Shown here one piece after another: positions 28,543 to 37,903 of a stretch of 64,000 nucleotides of DNA; the stretch's first letter is position 1; the number at the start of each line of letters is the position of its first letter. The notes below the pieces were generated by a model, which was not told the origin of the DNA, did no database searches, and saw nothing but the letters and a program-made list of their open reading frames with translations. This DNA is from Roseburia zhanii (GTDB taxonomy: Bacteria; Bacillota; Clostridia; Lachnospirales; Lachnospiraceae). The stretch lies in contig NZ_JACOPH010000001.1 in the NCBI RefSeq assembly GCF_014287635.1, positions 496,001 through 560,000 on the forward strand, given 5' to 3'. The position numbers and the translations under genes were made by a program.

Positions 28543-29985
28543 ATGAGAGAAAAAGTGACTCAGGTCTATCATGATTCAAGTCTTGCAACGAAGATCAGAT
28601 ATTCTTATATGCTGATCAGTGTACCGTTTATACTGCTTCAGATCTTCTGCTTCTATAATTTGTGGAATGTAAACAGAAATTACGAAGATATGATCAACTC
28701 GACGGTTGTGGCAAGTGAATTCAGTTTAGATTTTAAGAAAGAATTTGATTATGAAACCTATCTTGTTATCGTAGAGAATAAAACAATTGCAGAGTCGAGT
28801 TTAAATGACATGCTTAATGATGCAAACCGGATCGTAAGGGGATTAGAGGAACTGACGGAATCACCGGAGAACAGCAGCCGTTTAGAGAGTGTTAAAAAGT
28901 ACTTGGAAAATTTAGAGATCTATATCACCCGTATTGAAGAAAATTTAAAAACAGGTAATAAATATGAAGATAATATTGAAATATGGGAAAATGACGTACA
29001 GATCGTAACCTCCCTGCTCCGGGAGAGTATCTTTCAGTACATCTATTATGAAGTAAGAGATATCCAGCAGTCGCATGAGAAGTATCAGGCGTTCTTTATG
29101 ACGATGATCCAGACATCGATCATTGCCTTTGGAGCGATTATGTGCTTGATTGTGATATTATCCTATTATATCCCAAGGAGTATCACGCGGCCGATACGGA
29201 AGTTGTGTGAAGTGACTGATCAGGTGGCAAAGGGTGATCTGTCCGTACGGGCGAATGTCCGGTCGGGTGCAGAAGTTTCCGTATTGAATGACTCCTTAAA
29301 TATGATGATCGATAAGATCAATGAACTGTTAGAACAGGTGACCAAAGAACAGGTCCGTCTGCGCCGGGCAGAGTTTGAACTGTTACAGGCACAGATCAAT
29401 CCGCATTTCCTATATAACACGTTAGATGCGATCATCTGGTTAGCAGAATGTGGGGAACAGAAGAAAGTGGTAAATATGGTAAGCAGTCTGTCAGAGTTTT
29501 TCCGTACTTCTTTAAATCAGGGTAAGGATATCATCACAGTTAAAGAAGAACTGCAGCATGTCAGGAGTTACCTTGAGATCCAGCAGGTATGTTATCAGGA
29601 TATCATGAAATATGAAATCTTAGTACCTGAACAACTATACCGGTCTCTGATACCAAAGATTACAATACAGCCATTAGTAGAAAATGCGCTTTATCATGGA
29701 ATTAAAAATAAGCGTGGACAGGGAAAAATTGTAATTACAGGAAGAAGGGAGGATGATTGTTGTCTGATTGAAGTTAGGGATGATGGAATCGGTATCAGCA
29801 AAGAACGTTTAGCACAGGTACAGGATAAAATCCAGCATAAAGTGGCTGGAGGAGATGAAATCTATGGTTTATATAATGTGAATGAACGAATCCGCTTGAA
29901 TTTTGGCGAAAAATACGGAATTTTCATAAAAAGTGTTTACGGAGAAAGTACTGTAGTTACGATTATGCTGCCATATGAGGAATAA
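28543..29985 (+). CDS. YesM-type sensor histidine kinase
   Basis: A 480-residue membrane kinase: span 1 (about 20-40), an extracellular helical region (about 45-180), span 2 (about 188-208), HAMP, then a His_kinase/HATPase module. The phospho-acceptor is His288 in INPHFLYNTLD, the N-box is in QPLVENALYHG and the G1 box is DDGIGIS. The ATG follows the stop of the secreted-protein gene without a gap, with AAGGTGAAG inside that gene as ribosome site, so the two should be translationally linked. The likely partner is the regulator at 22211-23833. Confidence 0.94.
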   Translation: MREKVTQVYHDSSLATKIRYSYMLISVPFILLQIFCFYNLWNVNRNYEDMINSTVVASEFSLDFKKEFDYETYLVIVENKTIAESSLNDMLNDANRIVRGLEELTESPENSSRLESVKKYLENLEIYITRIEENLKTGNKYEDNIEIWENDVQIVTSLLRESIFQYIYYEVRDIQQSHEKYQAFFMTMIQTSIIAFGAIMCLIVILSYYIPRSITRPIRKLCEVTDQVAKGDLSVRANVRSGAEVSVLNDSLNMMIDKINELLEQVTKEQVRLRRAEFELLQAQINPHFLYNTLDAIIWLAECGEQKKVVNMVSSLSEFFRTSLNQGKDIITVKEELQHVRSYLEIQQVCYQDIMKYEILVPEQLYRSLIPKITIQPLVENALYHGIKNKRGQGKIVITGRREDDCCLIEVRDDGIGISKERLAQVQDKIQHKVAGGDEIYGLYNVNERIRLNFGEKYGIFIKSVYGESTVVTIMLPYEE

Positions 29986-29989
29986 ATAC

Positions 29990-30028
29990 AATAAAAAAAC
30001 AAACTTTCTAAATAAAAAAACAAACTTT
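29990..30028 (+). repeat. Direct repeats upstream of the transporter promoter
   Basis: The 18-mer AATAAAAAAACAAACTTT occurs exactly at 29990-30007 and 30011-30028, 21 bases apart, so both copies face the same side of the helix. A weaker copy, AATAAAAAAATGAACTAT, begins at 30040 within the promoter. The copies end just before the -35 box, the place of AraC-type activator sites. Confidence 0.8.
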
Positions 30029-30031
30029 TAG

Positions 30032-30060
30032 TAGACTTTAATAAAAAAATGAACTATAAT
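30032..30060 (+). promoter_or_regulatory. Promoter of the YtfQ-like transporter operon
   Basis: TAGACT (30032-30037), 17-base spacer, TATAAT (30055-30060). The poor -35 next to two phased direct repeats suggests an activator-dependent promoter. The leader to the ATG is about 88 bases. Confidence 0.7.
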
Positions 30061-30154
30061 ATGAATTATGTGAATGGATTTATCCATTTACAAGGTGTAA
30101 TATCTAAACTATCAAAAGGATAGTTTCCTTAAAAAAATCATAGGAGGATTTACA

Positions 30155-31222
30155 ATGAAAAAGAAAGTTTTAGCAACTCTTTTAGCAACAACAATGGTAT
30201 TTGGTTTAGCAGCTTGTGGCAACTCTTCTGACAGTGCTTCTACAGACACAGCTAACGATGCAGCAACAACAGATGACGCTGCAACAGCTGACACAACAGC
30301 AACAGATGATGCAGCAGCTGCAGATGACAGCGCTAGCTCAGGAGATTTAATCAAAGTTGGTATCATCAACAACGACCCTAACGAGTCTGGATACCGTACA
30401 GCTAATGACAAATCTATGAAAGAAATGTTCACAGCAGAGAACGGATATGAAGCTTCTTTCGCATACAGCCTTAAGAACGACGAGCAGATCACAGCAGCTC
30501 AGAAGTTCATCCAGGATGGTGTTGATTACTTACTTCTTTCCGCAGCAGACGTATCTGGTTGGGATTCTGTATTACAGGATGTAGCAGATGCAGGCGTAAG
30601 AGTAATCTTATTCGACCGTACAATCGACGCTGACGAAAGCCTTTACGAAGCATCTATCGTATCTGATATGGCTAAAGAAGGTGAAACAGCAGTTACTTGG
30701 TTAAAAGATCAGGGACTTGACGAATACAATATCATTCACCTTCAGGGTGTTATGGGATCTGCAGCTCAGGTTGGACGTTCCGGAGCACTTGATGAAGCTG
30801 TAAAAAATGACGGATGGAAACTTGTTACACAGCAGACAGCTGAATGGAACGCAGAGAAAGCACAGCAGATCGTACAGTCTGTAATCGATTCTGGCGAGAA
30901 ATTCAACGTAATTTACGCTGAGAGCGATGATATGGCTAAAGGTGCTGTAGCAGCTCTTGATAAAGCTAACATCTCCCATGGTGTAGGCAAAGACGTAGTC
31001 GTTATGGGATTTGACTGCAATAAGTGGGCATTAGAAGAATTATTAAACCAGAACTGGAACTACGATGGACAGTGTAACCCATTCCAGGCTACATACATTG
31101 ATGAAGTTATCAAAACAATCGAAGGCGGCGGAGAAGTTGCTGAGAAGACAATCATCATGGATGAAAAAGGATTTGATGCTACAACAATCACACAGGATGA
31201 TGTTGATTCATATGGTATCTAA
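30155..31222 (+). CDS. YtfQ-like sugar-binding lipoprotein
   Basis: A 355-residue ribose/galactofuranose-type binding protein with lipobox LAAC (Cys21) and a long Ala/Thr/Asp/Ser-rich tether (about 22-65). The mature part starts VGIINNDPNESGYRTAND, close to the YtfQ group that binds furanose forms of galactose and arabinose, and has the DRTI and GFDCNKW segments of the fold. AGGAGG lies before the ATG. It is first gene of the transporter operon; codons rich in GCT and TCT, unlike its neighbours, suggest strong expression. Ligand is probably arabinose or a related pentose, from family and context. Confidence 0.92.
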   Translation: MKKKVLATLLATTMVFGLAACGNSSDSASTDTANDAATTDDAATADTTATDDAAAADDSASSGDLIKVGIINNDPNESGYRTANDKSMKEMFTAENGYEASFAYSLKNDEQITAAQKFIQDGVDYLLLSAADVSGWDSVLQDVADAGVRVILFDRTIDADESLYEASIVSDMAKEGETAVTWLKDQGLDEYNIIHLQGVMGSAAQVGRSGALDEAVKNDGWKLVTQQTAEWNAEKAQQIVQSVIDSGEKFNVIYAESDDMAKGAVAALDKANISHGVGKDVVVMGFDCNKWALEELLNQNWNYDGQCNPFQATYIDEVIKTIEGGGEVAEKTIIMDEKGFDATTITQDDVDSYGI

Positions 31223-31261
31223 TCAGTAGGACTATTGAAAAGGATAGTTTACTGACATGAT

Positions 31262-31320
31262 GGAAGGCGCAGGGTGTAGCGTAAGCGATAATATTGTACG
31301 CTTCTCTGCGCTTTCTTTCC
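31262..31320 (+). promoter_or_regulatory. Intercistronic hairpin after the binding-protein gene
   Basis: GAAGGCGCAG (31263-31272) pairs with CTGCGCTTTC (31306-31315) with one G-U, and inside it AGCGTA (31278-31283) pairs with TACGCT (31297-31302). No T tract follows. It likely protects the upstream mRNA or limits read-through, giving more binding protein than ATPase. Confidence 0.7.
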
Positions 31321-31349
31321 GAAAAAATATAGAAGAGGAGTGAATACTC

Positions 31350-32864
31350 GTGAGAGATAAAGCTGTATTGGAAATGAAAAATATCCACAAAAGCTTCCCG
31401 GGAGTACGCGCATTACAGGCAGTGGACTTTACACTTTGCGAAGGCGAGATCCACGCACTGATGGGCGAGAATGGTGCCGGAAAATCTACCTTGATCAAGG
31501 TTTTAACCGGAGTTTACTCGAAAGATAGTGGAGATATTTTCCTTAAGGGACATGATAAAGCTGTTGCTATCCATTCCCCGCAGGATGCACAAAATTTAGG
31601 AATTAGTACTGTATATCAGGAAATCACACTTTGTCCAAATCTTTCCGTTGCAGAAAATATGTTTATTGGTCGTACAAAGGGCTTCGGACAGAACTGGAAA
31701 AAGATGAATGCAGAAGCAGATAGAATCTTAAAATCATTAGATATCCCGGCAAAGGCAACTCAGCAGTTAGGAAGCTGTTCTTTAGCAGTACAGCAGATGA
31801 TTGCTATTGGCCGTGCTGTTGATATGGACTGTAAGGTATTGATCTTAGATGAGCCGACTTCTTCCCTTGATGAAGGAGAAGTAGAAAAGCTGTTCAAACT
31901 TATGCGCGATCTGAAAGCAAAAGGAGTAGGAATCATCTTTGTTACTCACTTCTTAGATCAGGTATATGAAGTATGTGATAAGATCACGGTTTTACGTGAC
32001 GGACAGTTAGTCGGAGAATACGAAATCGAAAATCTTCCTCGTGTTCAGCTTGTATCAAAAATGTTAGGTAAAGAATTAGATGACATGTCTGATATCAAGA
32101 GTGAACAGAGCACATATAAAGACAGTGATAATAATGCACCGGTATTTGAAGCAGCCGGACTTTGCAGTGACGCAGGAATCAAACTGTTTGATTTCTATAT
32201 TAAAAAAGGTGAAGTTAACGGATTTACAGGTCTGTTAGGTTCCGGACGAAGCGAATGTGTTCGTGCAATCTTCGGAGCTGACAGAATTACAGGCGGAACA
32301 GTTAAGAAAAACGGCAAAACAGTTAAGATTACAAAACCGATCGACGCAATGAAGAATGGTATTGCATATCTTCCTGAAGACCGTAAGAGAGATGGTATCG
32401 TCGGAGATCTTTCCGTTCGTGACAATATTATCCTTGCTTTACAGGTAATGCAGGGCTTCTTCAAACCAATCTCTAAAGCACAGGCATACAAATATGCAGA
32501 TGAATATATTAAACTCCTGTCAATTAAGACAGCTTCTGCAGATACACCGATCAAATCTCTTTCCGGTGGTAACCAGCAGAAAGTATTGATTGGTCGTTGG
32601 CTGCTTACACATCCTGAGTATCTGATCTTAGACGAGCCGACCCGTGGTATCGATGTTGGTACAAAGATTGATATTCAGAAATTAGTGCTTAAGCTTGCTT
32701 CAGAAGGTATGAGTGTAACATTCATTTCTTCCGAAACAGATGAAATGCTGCGTACATGTTCACGTTTAGTCGTAATGCGTGACCGTAAAGTAGTAGGCGA
32801 GCTTTCAGGCGAAGACTTGACTCAGAATAAGATCATGAGCACGATTGCCGGAGGTGACAAATAA
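31350..32864 (+). CDS. Sugar ABC transporter ATPase, YtfR/MglA-type
   Basis: A 504-residue protein with two fused ABC domains, as in RbsA/MglA/YtfR. The first has Walker A GENGAGKST, signature CSLAVQQM and Walker B LILDEPTSSLD; the second has the degenerate Walker A GLLGSGRSE usual in this family, signature SLSGGNQQKV and Walker B LILDEPTRGID. The GTG at 31350 is chosen, nine bases after GAAGAGGAG. It should drive uptake by the two permeases that follow at 2-base spacings. Confidence 0.94.
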   Translation: MRDKAVLEMKNIHKSFPGVRALQAVDFTLCEGEIHALMGENGAGKSTLIKVLTGVYSKDSGDIFLKGHDKAVAIHSPQDAQNLGISTVYQEITLCPNLSVAENMFIGRTKGFGQNWKKMNAEADRILKSLDIPAKATQQLGSCSLAVQQMIAIGRAVDMDCKVLILDEPTSSLDEGEVEKLFKLMRDLKAKGVGIIFVTHFLDQVYEVCDKITVLRDGQLVGEYEIENLPRVQLVSKMLGKELDDMSDIKSEQSTYKDSDNNAPVFEAAGLCSDAGIKLFDFYIKKGEVNGFTGLLGSGRSECVRAIFGADRITGGTVKKNGKTVKITKPIDAMKNGIAYLPEDRKRDGIVGDLSVRDNIILALQVMQGFFKPISKAQAYKYADEYIKLLSIKTASADTPIKSLSGGNQQKVLIGRWLLTHPEYLILDEPTRGIDVGTKIDIQKLVLKLASEGMSVTFISSETDEMLRTCSRLVVMRDRKVVGELSGEDLTQNKIMSTIAGGDK

Positions 32865-32866
32865 AC

Positions 32867-33949
32867 ATGAAAGACATGAAAACAAAGTTTAGTGTAAAAA
32901 ACATATTTAGAAATCAGATTTTTATTCCGATTGCAGCTATGCTTTTACTGTTGATCTTCAACCTGATCTTAGATCCTTCATTCTTCAAGGTTACATTAGG
33001 TTATAACAGTGCAGGCAATCCAGTATTGTCCGGTTATCTGATTACAATCTTAGATTCAGGTTCCGAACTTGCAATCCTTGCGATCGGTATGACATTAGTT
33101 ACAGCTGCAACAGGTGGACAGGACATCAGTGTTGGCGCCACAGCAGCTATCGCAGGTAGTGTTATCTTACGTGTACTCTGTGGTGGAAATTCCAGACCGG
33201 AACATATGCAGGCTCCGATCATCGTAGCTTTCCTTGTAGCAGTACTTGCATCTATGCTTTGTGGTGCATTTAACGGTATTCTGGTTGCATACTTTAAGAT
33301 CCAGCCGATGGTCGCAACCTTGATCCTTTATACAGCAGGACGTTCGATTGCTGCTTGGATCAACAACAACGAACTTCCGGTTATCAGTGATGAATCATTC
33401 TCTTACTTTGGAGGATTTATCCCTGGAATCTGTATCCCGACACCGTTCTTGATCGCATTACTGTGCATTATTGTAACAGTATTGGTTATGAAATTTACAA
33501 CTTTAGGCTTATATACACAGGCTGTTGGTATCAATGAACATTCATCTAAACTGAATGGTTTGAATCCTATTTTCATCAAATTCATTACATTCGTAATCTT
33601 AGGTGTTTGTGTAGCAGTTGTTGGTTTGATCAAAGTAAGCCGTATTTCAACAATTAACTATTCTGTAATTGCAAAAGATATCGAAATGGATGCAATCTTA
33701 GCAGTTGCATTAGGTGGAAATGCATTAGGTGGTGGTAAGTTCAACATGACAGCATCTATCATTGGTGCTTATGTAATCCAGTGTCTGACTACTACACTTT
33801 ACAAATTTAACGTACAGTCTGATGCTCTTCCAGCATATAAGGCAGTTGTCGTTATCCTCCTTGTAGTATCTAGTGCTCCTACAGTAAGAGCATGGTTTAC
33901 TAAGACATGGGCAGGCATTACAGCGAAAAATGTAAAGGAGGTTGGCTAA
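32867..33949 (+). CDS. Sugar ABC transporter permease, YtfT-type
   Basis: A 360-residue RbsC/BPD-2 family permease with about eight to ten spans; AIGMTLVTAATGGQDISVGA is the family signature region. The start follows the ATPase stop by two bases, with GGAGGTGA inside the ATPase end as ribosome site. It forms a heterodimer with the next permease, as in the YtfT/YjfF pair, and this dual-permease arrangement supports the furanose-type transporter assignment. Confidence 0.92.
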   Translation: MKDMKTKFSVKNIFRNQIFIPIAAMLLLLIFNLILDPSFFKVTLGYNSAGNPVLSGYLITILDSGSELAILAIGMTLVTAATGGQDISVGATAAIAGSVILRVLCGGNSRPEHMQAPIIVAFLVAVLASMLCGAFNGILVAYFKIQPMVATLILYTAGRSIAAWINNNELPVISDESFSYFGGFIPGICIPTPFLIALLCIIVTVLVMKFTTLGLYTQAVGINEHSSKLNGLNPIFIKFITFVILGVCVAVVGLIKVSRISTINYSVIAKDIEMDAILAVALGGNALGGGKFNMTASIIGAYVIQCLTTTLYKFNVQSDALPAYKAVVVILLVVSSAPTVRAWFTKTWAGITAKNVKEVG

Positions 33950-33951
33950 AA

Positions 33952-34971
33952 ATGCAGAAATCTAAATTTAGTTTAAAGAACCTTACCGATACAAACCTGT
34001 TGCTTATGATCACAATCGTAGTATTCTTTGTAATGTATATTGCTGCGATGATTTTCTTAAAAGCCGGATTTTTAAAACCACAGACATTCTTTAATATCTT
34101 AAATGCAAATGCATCTTTGATCATTGTATCTTGTGGAATGAGCCTTGTAATGATTACCGGTGGAATCGATATTTCAGTCGGTGGTGTTGTTGCTTTAGTA
34201 AGTATGTGCTGTGCAGTATACTTAGATTTCCATAACGGAAGTGTATTTGGCGCTGTACTGATCGCACTTGCAATCGGACTTGGATTTGGTATTGTACAGG
34301 GATTCTTAGTAGCATACTTAGATATCCAGCCATTCATCGTCAGTTTAGCAGGCATGTTCTTTGCCCGTGGTATGACAACGATTGTTAATACAAATCCGTT
34401 TAACGTATCTAATGAGCAGTTCGTCGCAGCTAAAAATACCCGTGTGATCATTCCGGGATTAGGAACTATGAACAAACTTGGTAAATATGTAGATGCATAC
34501 GTTGAGATCGGTGTAGTTGTTGCACTTATCATTGTCGTATTATTCTTCTGTTTACTCAGATGGACAAAACTAGGACGTTCTTTCTACGCAGTTGGTGGTA
34601 ATCAGCAGAGTGCATTGATGCTTGGTATCAATGTTAAAAGAACAAAATTCATCTCACATCTGCTTTGCAGCCTTATGGCAGGAATCGGTGGATTCGTATA
34701 CTTCTTACATGTAGGATCCGGATCTGCATCCCATGCGATGGGTATGGAAATGAACGCAATCGCTTCATCAATCATCGGTGGTACAATGTTAACTGGTGGT
34801 GTTGGTAATATTATCGGAACATTCTTCGGTGTATTATCCTTAAGTACGATCCAGAACATCGTTTCATCTGTTGGTCTTGATCAGGCATGGTGGACAGGAA
34901 TCACAATTGCAGCTATGCTTTGCTTATTCTTAGTAGTTCAGAGTGTTGTTATCGCTCGGAAAAAGAGGTAG
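33952..34971 (+). CDS. Sugar ABC transporter permease, YjfF-type
   Basis: A 339-residue second RbsC-family permease (SCGMSLVMITGGIDISVG motif). ATG 33952 is chosen because AAAGGAGGT lies at 33934-33942; a possible in-frame start at 33907 would overlap the preceding gene and lacks a site. Last gene of the transporter operon; its final codons form the left arm of the terminator. Confidence 0.92.
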   Translation: MQKSKFSLKNLTDTNLLLMITIVVFFVMYIAAMIFLKAGFLKPQTFFNILNANASLIIVSCGMSLVMITGGIDISVGGVVALVSMCCAVYLDFHNGSVFGAVLIALAIGLGFGIVQGFLVAYLDIQPFIVSLAGMFFARGMTTIVNTNPFNVSNEQFVAAKNTRVIIPGLGTMNKLGKYVDAYVEIGVVVALIIVVLFFCLLRWTKLGRSFYAVGGNQQSALMLGINVKRTKFISHLLCSLMAGIGGFVYFLHVGSGSASHAMGMEMNAIASSIIGGTMLTGGVGNIIGTFFGVLSLSTIQNIVSSVGLDQAWWTGITIAAMLCLFLVVQSVVIARKKR

Positions 34972-34990
34972 AGGTACTACCTCTTTTTCC
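34958..34990 (+). terminator. Rho-independent terminator overlapping a stop codon
   Basis: GGAAAAAGAGGTAG (34958-34971, including the TAG stop) pairs perfectly with CTACCTCTTTTTCC (34977-34990) over a 5-base loop. Confidence 0.88.
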
Positions 34991-35085
34991 TACATCTAGT
35001 TATAAAATGTGCGGGCAGGCATAGAAATATCCTGCCTGTATATGTATTTACAGAGAAAATCCCATTGATAAAAGGAGAAATTGAG

Positions 35086-36795
35086 GTGAAGAGCGTGAAA
35101 AAAGAAAGAACAAAAACAAAGAAAAAACCTATGAATAAAGCTGATAAAAAGGCTGAAAAGAAGGGCTTTAAATTAAGTTTGTTTGCAATGCTCATAACGC
35201 TCTCGTTAATTCCACTGATACTATCAGTGGCGGTTATCAGCGTCACATCTTTATATGTTACAAGGAACAATTTAGAGAAAGCGACAAAAGATGCGCTTTA
35301 TGTAACTTCAAATAACCTGGCAAGCTATTGTCATCAGAATGAAATTACAGCGATCAATGCTTCTAACTATTTTGAATATCTCGACAGCTTGAAGGAACAA
35401 AAGATTGAGATGGCAATTTTGATAGAGGGAGCAGTGGGTACAACTTCTATTAAAAATGAAAACGATTTCAGAGTAAGGGATATTCCGTATGAAGTATCAG
35501 AGACGGGTTATTATGATAAGAATGTGGTGATCGAAGGGCAGACGTATTATGCTTATTATATGCCGATCATTTCTGATGATGGAGTGATTGGAATGGCATT
35601 TGCCGGACAGTTGAAAAATGATGTACAGGCTACGATCGTTGCTACAGCACGGATTTTTGTTGTGATCGCAATTATCTTAACAATTTTATTTTCTGTTATA
35701 GCATTGATCATCAGCAAGAGACTTGCAAAGTCATTTACAACCGTAGGGAAAAATGTCAATGCTTTATCAGAAGGTATTTTAAAGAAACAGAACACACACT
35801 CGAGTCTCGTCAAAGAAATGAATGCGTTATTATCTGAAACAGGTATCATGCAGGAAAACTTGAATACAACGATCGGTAAAGTGAAAGATGTGTCACAGGG
35901 ACTGGTTGGAAATATTTCTGAGGTTACGGGACTAAGCGAGAGCAGCAGTGAACGTGCAAAGAGGATCACAAGTTCTATCGATGAATTGTCTTCTGCAACA
36001 ATGGCTATGGCAGATAATGTACAGGATATCAATATGCAGATGATTGAGATCGGTAATTGTGTGAATGATATTTCCGGAAATGTCAATCAGTTATATGATA
36101 GTTCAGAAACAATCGTAAAATCCAGTGATGAAGCTAAGGAAAATATGGATATCATTTTGAAGAACAGCGAGGAGTCTGTAACAGCTGTCAATGATATCAC
36201 AACACAGATCAAACAGACGAATGATTCTATCGCAGAGATCGATCAGGCAGTAGAATTGATCCTTTCCATTTCAGAACAGACAAATCTGTTGAGTTTAAAT
36301 GCTTCCATCGAAGCAGCAAGAGCAGGAGAAGCAGGCAGAGGGTTTGCAGTTGTTGCTGAGGAGATCAGACACTTATCCGAGCAGAGTGCGGAAGGTGCCG
36401 AAATGATCAAGAACTTAGCAAAGACAATTACAGATAAATCCGAGAAGTCTGTCAGTTTAGCAGAGAAAGTCCGTTCTTTGATCGATATGGAACAGGAGAA
36501 TCTAAGCCGGGCACAGAGCAAGTATGAAGAATTGAGCGAGGAGATCGATCAGTCAGTAACGGAGATTAAGTCAATTGCAGAAAAGACCGATAATCTGACA
36601 GCTTATAAAGAAAAAGTCATTGAAAACGTACAGGGATTAAGTGCGATCAGTGAACAGAATGCAGCAAGCAATGAAGAAGTTAATTCAAATATTCACGAGA
36701 TCATATCTGAGGTTCAGACAGTAAATGATAATTGTGGAAAGATGAATAATATGGCACAGGAACTTGAGAAGTCTGTATCTTATTTCCAAAATTAG
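35086..36795 (+). CDS. Methyl-accepting chemotaxis protein with Cache-like sensor
   Basis: A 569-residue chemoreceptor with a very Lys-rich cytoplasmic N-terminus, span 1 (about 30-60), an extracellular single-Cache-like domain (about 65-180; [36 protein letters not shown]), span 2, HAMP, and a signalling domain with an intact tip ([18 protein letters not shown]). The GTG at 35086 fits AGGAG at 35073-35077; the GTG at 35095 with GAGGTGA is equally possible, and the TTG at 35065 precedes the ribosome site. It sits between the transporter and a second sugar-binding lipoprotein, and this suggests taxis to the same sugar, either directly or through a binding protein. Confidence 0.92.
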   Translation: MKSVKKERTKTKKKPMNKADKKAEKKGFKLSLFAMLITLSLIPLILSVAVISVTSLYVTRNNLEKATKDALYVTSNNLASYCHQNEITAINASNYFEYLDSLKEQKIEMAILIEGAVGTTSIKNENDFRVRDIPYEVSETGYYDKNVVIEGQTYYAYYMPIISDDGVIGMAFAGQLKNDVQATIVATARIFVVIAIILTILFSVIALIISKRLAKSFTTVGKNVNALSEGILKKQNTHSSLVKEMNALLSETGIMQENLNTTIGKVKDVSQGLVGNISEVTGLSESSSERAKRITSSIDELSSATMAMADNVQDINMQMIEIGNCVNDISGNVNQLYDSSETIVKSSDEAKENMDIILKNSEESVTAVNDITTQIKQTNDSIAEIDQAVELILSISEQTNLLSLNASIEAARAGEAGRGFAVVAEEIRHLSEQSAEGAEMIKNLAKTITDKSEKSVSLAEKVRSLIDMEQENLSRAQSKYEELSEEIDQSVTEIKSIAEKTDNLTAYKEKVIENVQGLSAISEQNAASNEEVNSNIHEIISEVQTVNDNCGKMNNMAQELEKSVSYFQN

Positions 36796-36844
36796 TTATA
36801 AATGAATTACAGAACATAGGAATGATAGTATTTAGGAGAGCAAG

Positions 36845-37903
36845 ATGAGAAGAAAGTCTTTTGCCATGATCATGCTTGTGATGCTTTGTATACTTATGGT
36901 TTCATGCGGCAGGGATGCAGCTTTTGAACAGGAAGCAGAAGCTACGGAAACTGCCTCATTGAAATCAGACCGGTATATTGTGGTGGGTTTTTCACAGCTT
37001 GGTGCAGAGTCCGACTGGAGAAGTGCAAATACGGAATCCATGAAGGAAACATTTACAACAGAAAATGGTTATAAATTAATCTTAGAGGATGGACAGCAGA
37101 AACAGGTAAACCAGATTGCTGCCATCCGTAGTTTTATCCAGCAGGACGTGGATTATATTGTATTAGCGCCTGTGACAGAAACCGGCTGGGATACTGTCTT
37201 ACAGGAAGCAAAAGATGCCGGTATACCGGTAATCATTGTAGACCGTATGGTTGAAGTGTCTGACGAAGACTTATTTACCTGCTGGGTAGGTTCAGATTTT
37301 GAACTGGAAGGCAGAAAAGCTGCAGAATGGCTGAATCAGTATGCAAGCCAGAAGAATATTGCAGCGGAAGAGATCCATATTGTAAATATTCAGGGTACGA
37401 TCGGTTCTTCAGCACAGATCGGACGATCAAGAGGCCTGTTAAAGGCTGTTAATAAGTATGGCTGGGAACTTATGGCAGAAGTAACAGGTGACTTTACGCA
37501 GGCAAAAGGCAGGGAAGTCATGGAATCGCTGTTAAAAAAATATGATAATATCAATGTTGTGTATTGTGAGAATGACAATGAAGCCTGTGGAGCAATTGAA
37601 GCGATTGAAGCAGCGGGTAAGAAGGTCGGTTCAAATATTACAGACGGCGATATCATGGTAATTTCGTTTGATGGTGTCAAACAGCAGGCGATGGACTATG
37701 TAATAGAGGATAAGATTGCCTGTATTGCAGAATGTAATCCACTTCATGGACCGCGTGTGAAAGCAGCAATCGAATTGTTAGAAAAAGGAAAAACACCGGA
37801 TAAATTATCCTATGTAGATGAAGAACTCTTCAGTGCAAATGAAACCGTTAAAGCCATTACGGTGGATGGGATCACCTATTTAGTGACAATTTTAAGTAAA
37901 TGA
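36845..37903 (+). CDS. Sugar-binding lipoprotein, probably sensory
   Basis: A 352-residue paralogue of the YtfQ-like transport protein, with lipobox MVSC (Cys21), short tether and SQLGAESDWRSANTE in place of the ligand-contact segment. There is no transporter gene next to it; instead its stop overlaps the start of a response regulator (ATGA, 37900-37903) and a chemoreceptor lies just upstream. This resembles known arrangements in which a binding protein presents sugar to a kinase or chemoreceptor (XylFII, ChvE). A transport role with the upstream permeases is an alternative. Confidence 0.87.
   Translation: MRRKSFAMIMLVMLCILMVSCGRDAAFEQEAEATETASLKSDRYIVVGFSQLGAESDWRSANTESMKETFTTENGYKLILEDGQQKQVNQIAAIRSFIQQDVDYIVLAPVTETGWDTVLQEAKDAGIPVIIVDRMVEVSDEDLFTCWVGSDFELEGRKAAEWLNQYASQKNIAAEEIHIVNIQGTIGSSAQIGRSRGLLKAVNKYGWELMAEVTGDFTQAKGREVMESLLKKYDNINVVYCENDNEACGAIEAIEAAGKKVGSNITDGDIMVISFDGVKQQAMDYVIEDKIACIAECNPLHGPRVKAAIELLEKGKTPDKLSYVDEELFSANETVKAITVDGITYLVTILSK

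Noticed and set aside
33918..34532. A 204-codon minus-strand open frame opposite the second RbsC-type permease
   Set aside because: Hydrophobic shadow of a membrane-protein gene, without a start signal or recognisable domain.
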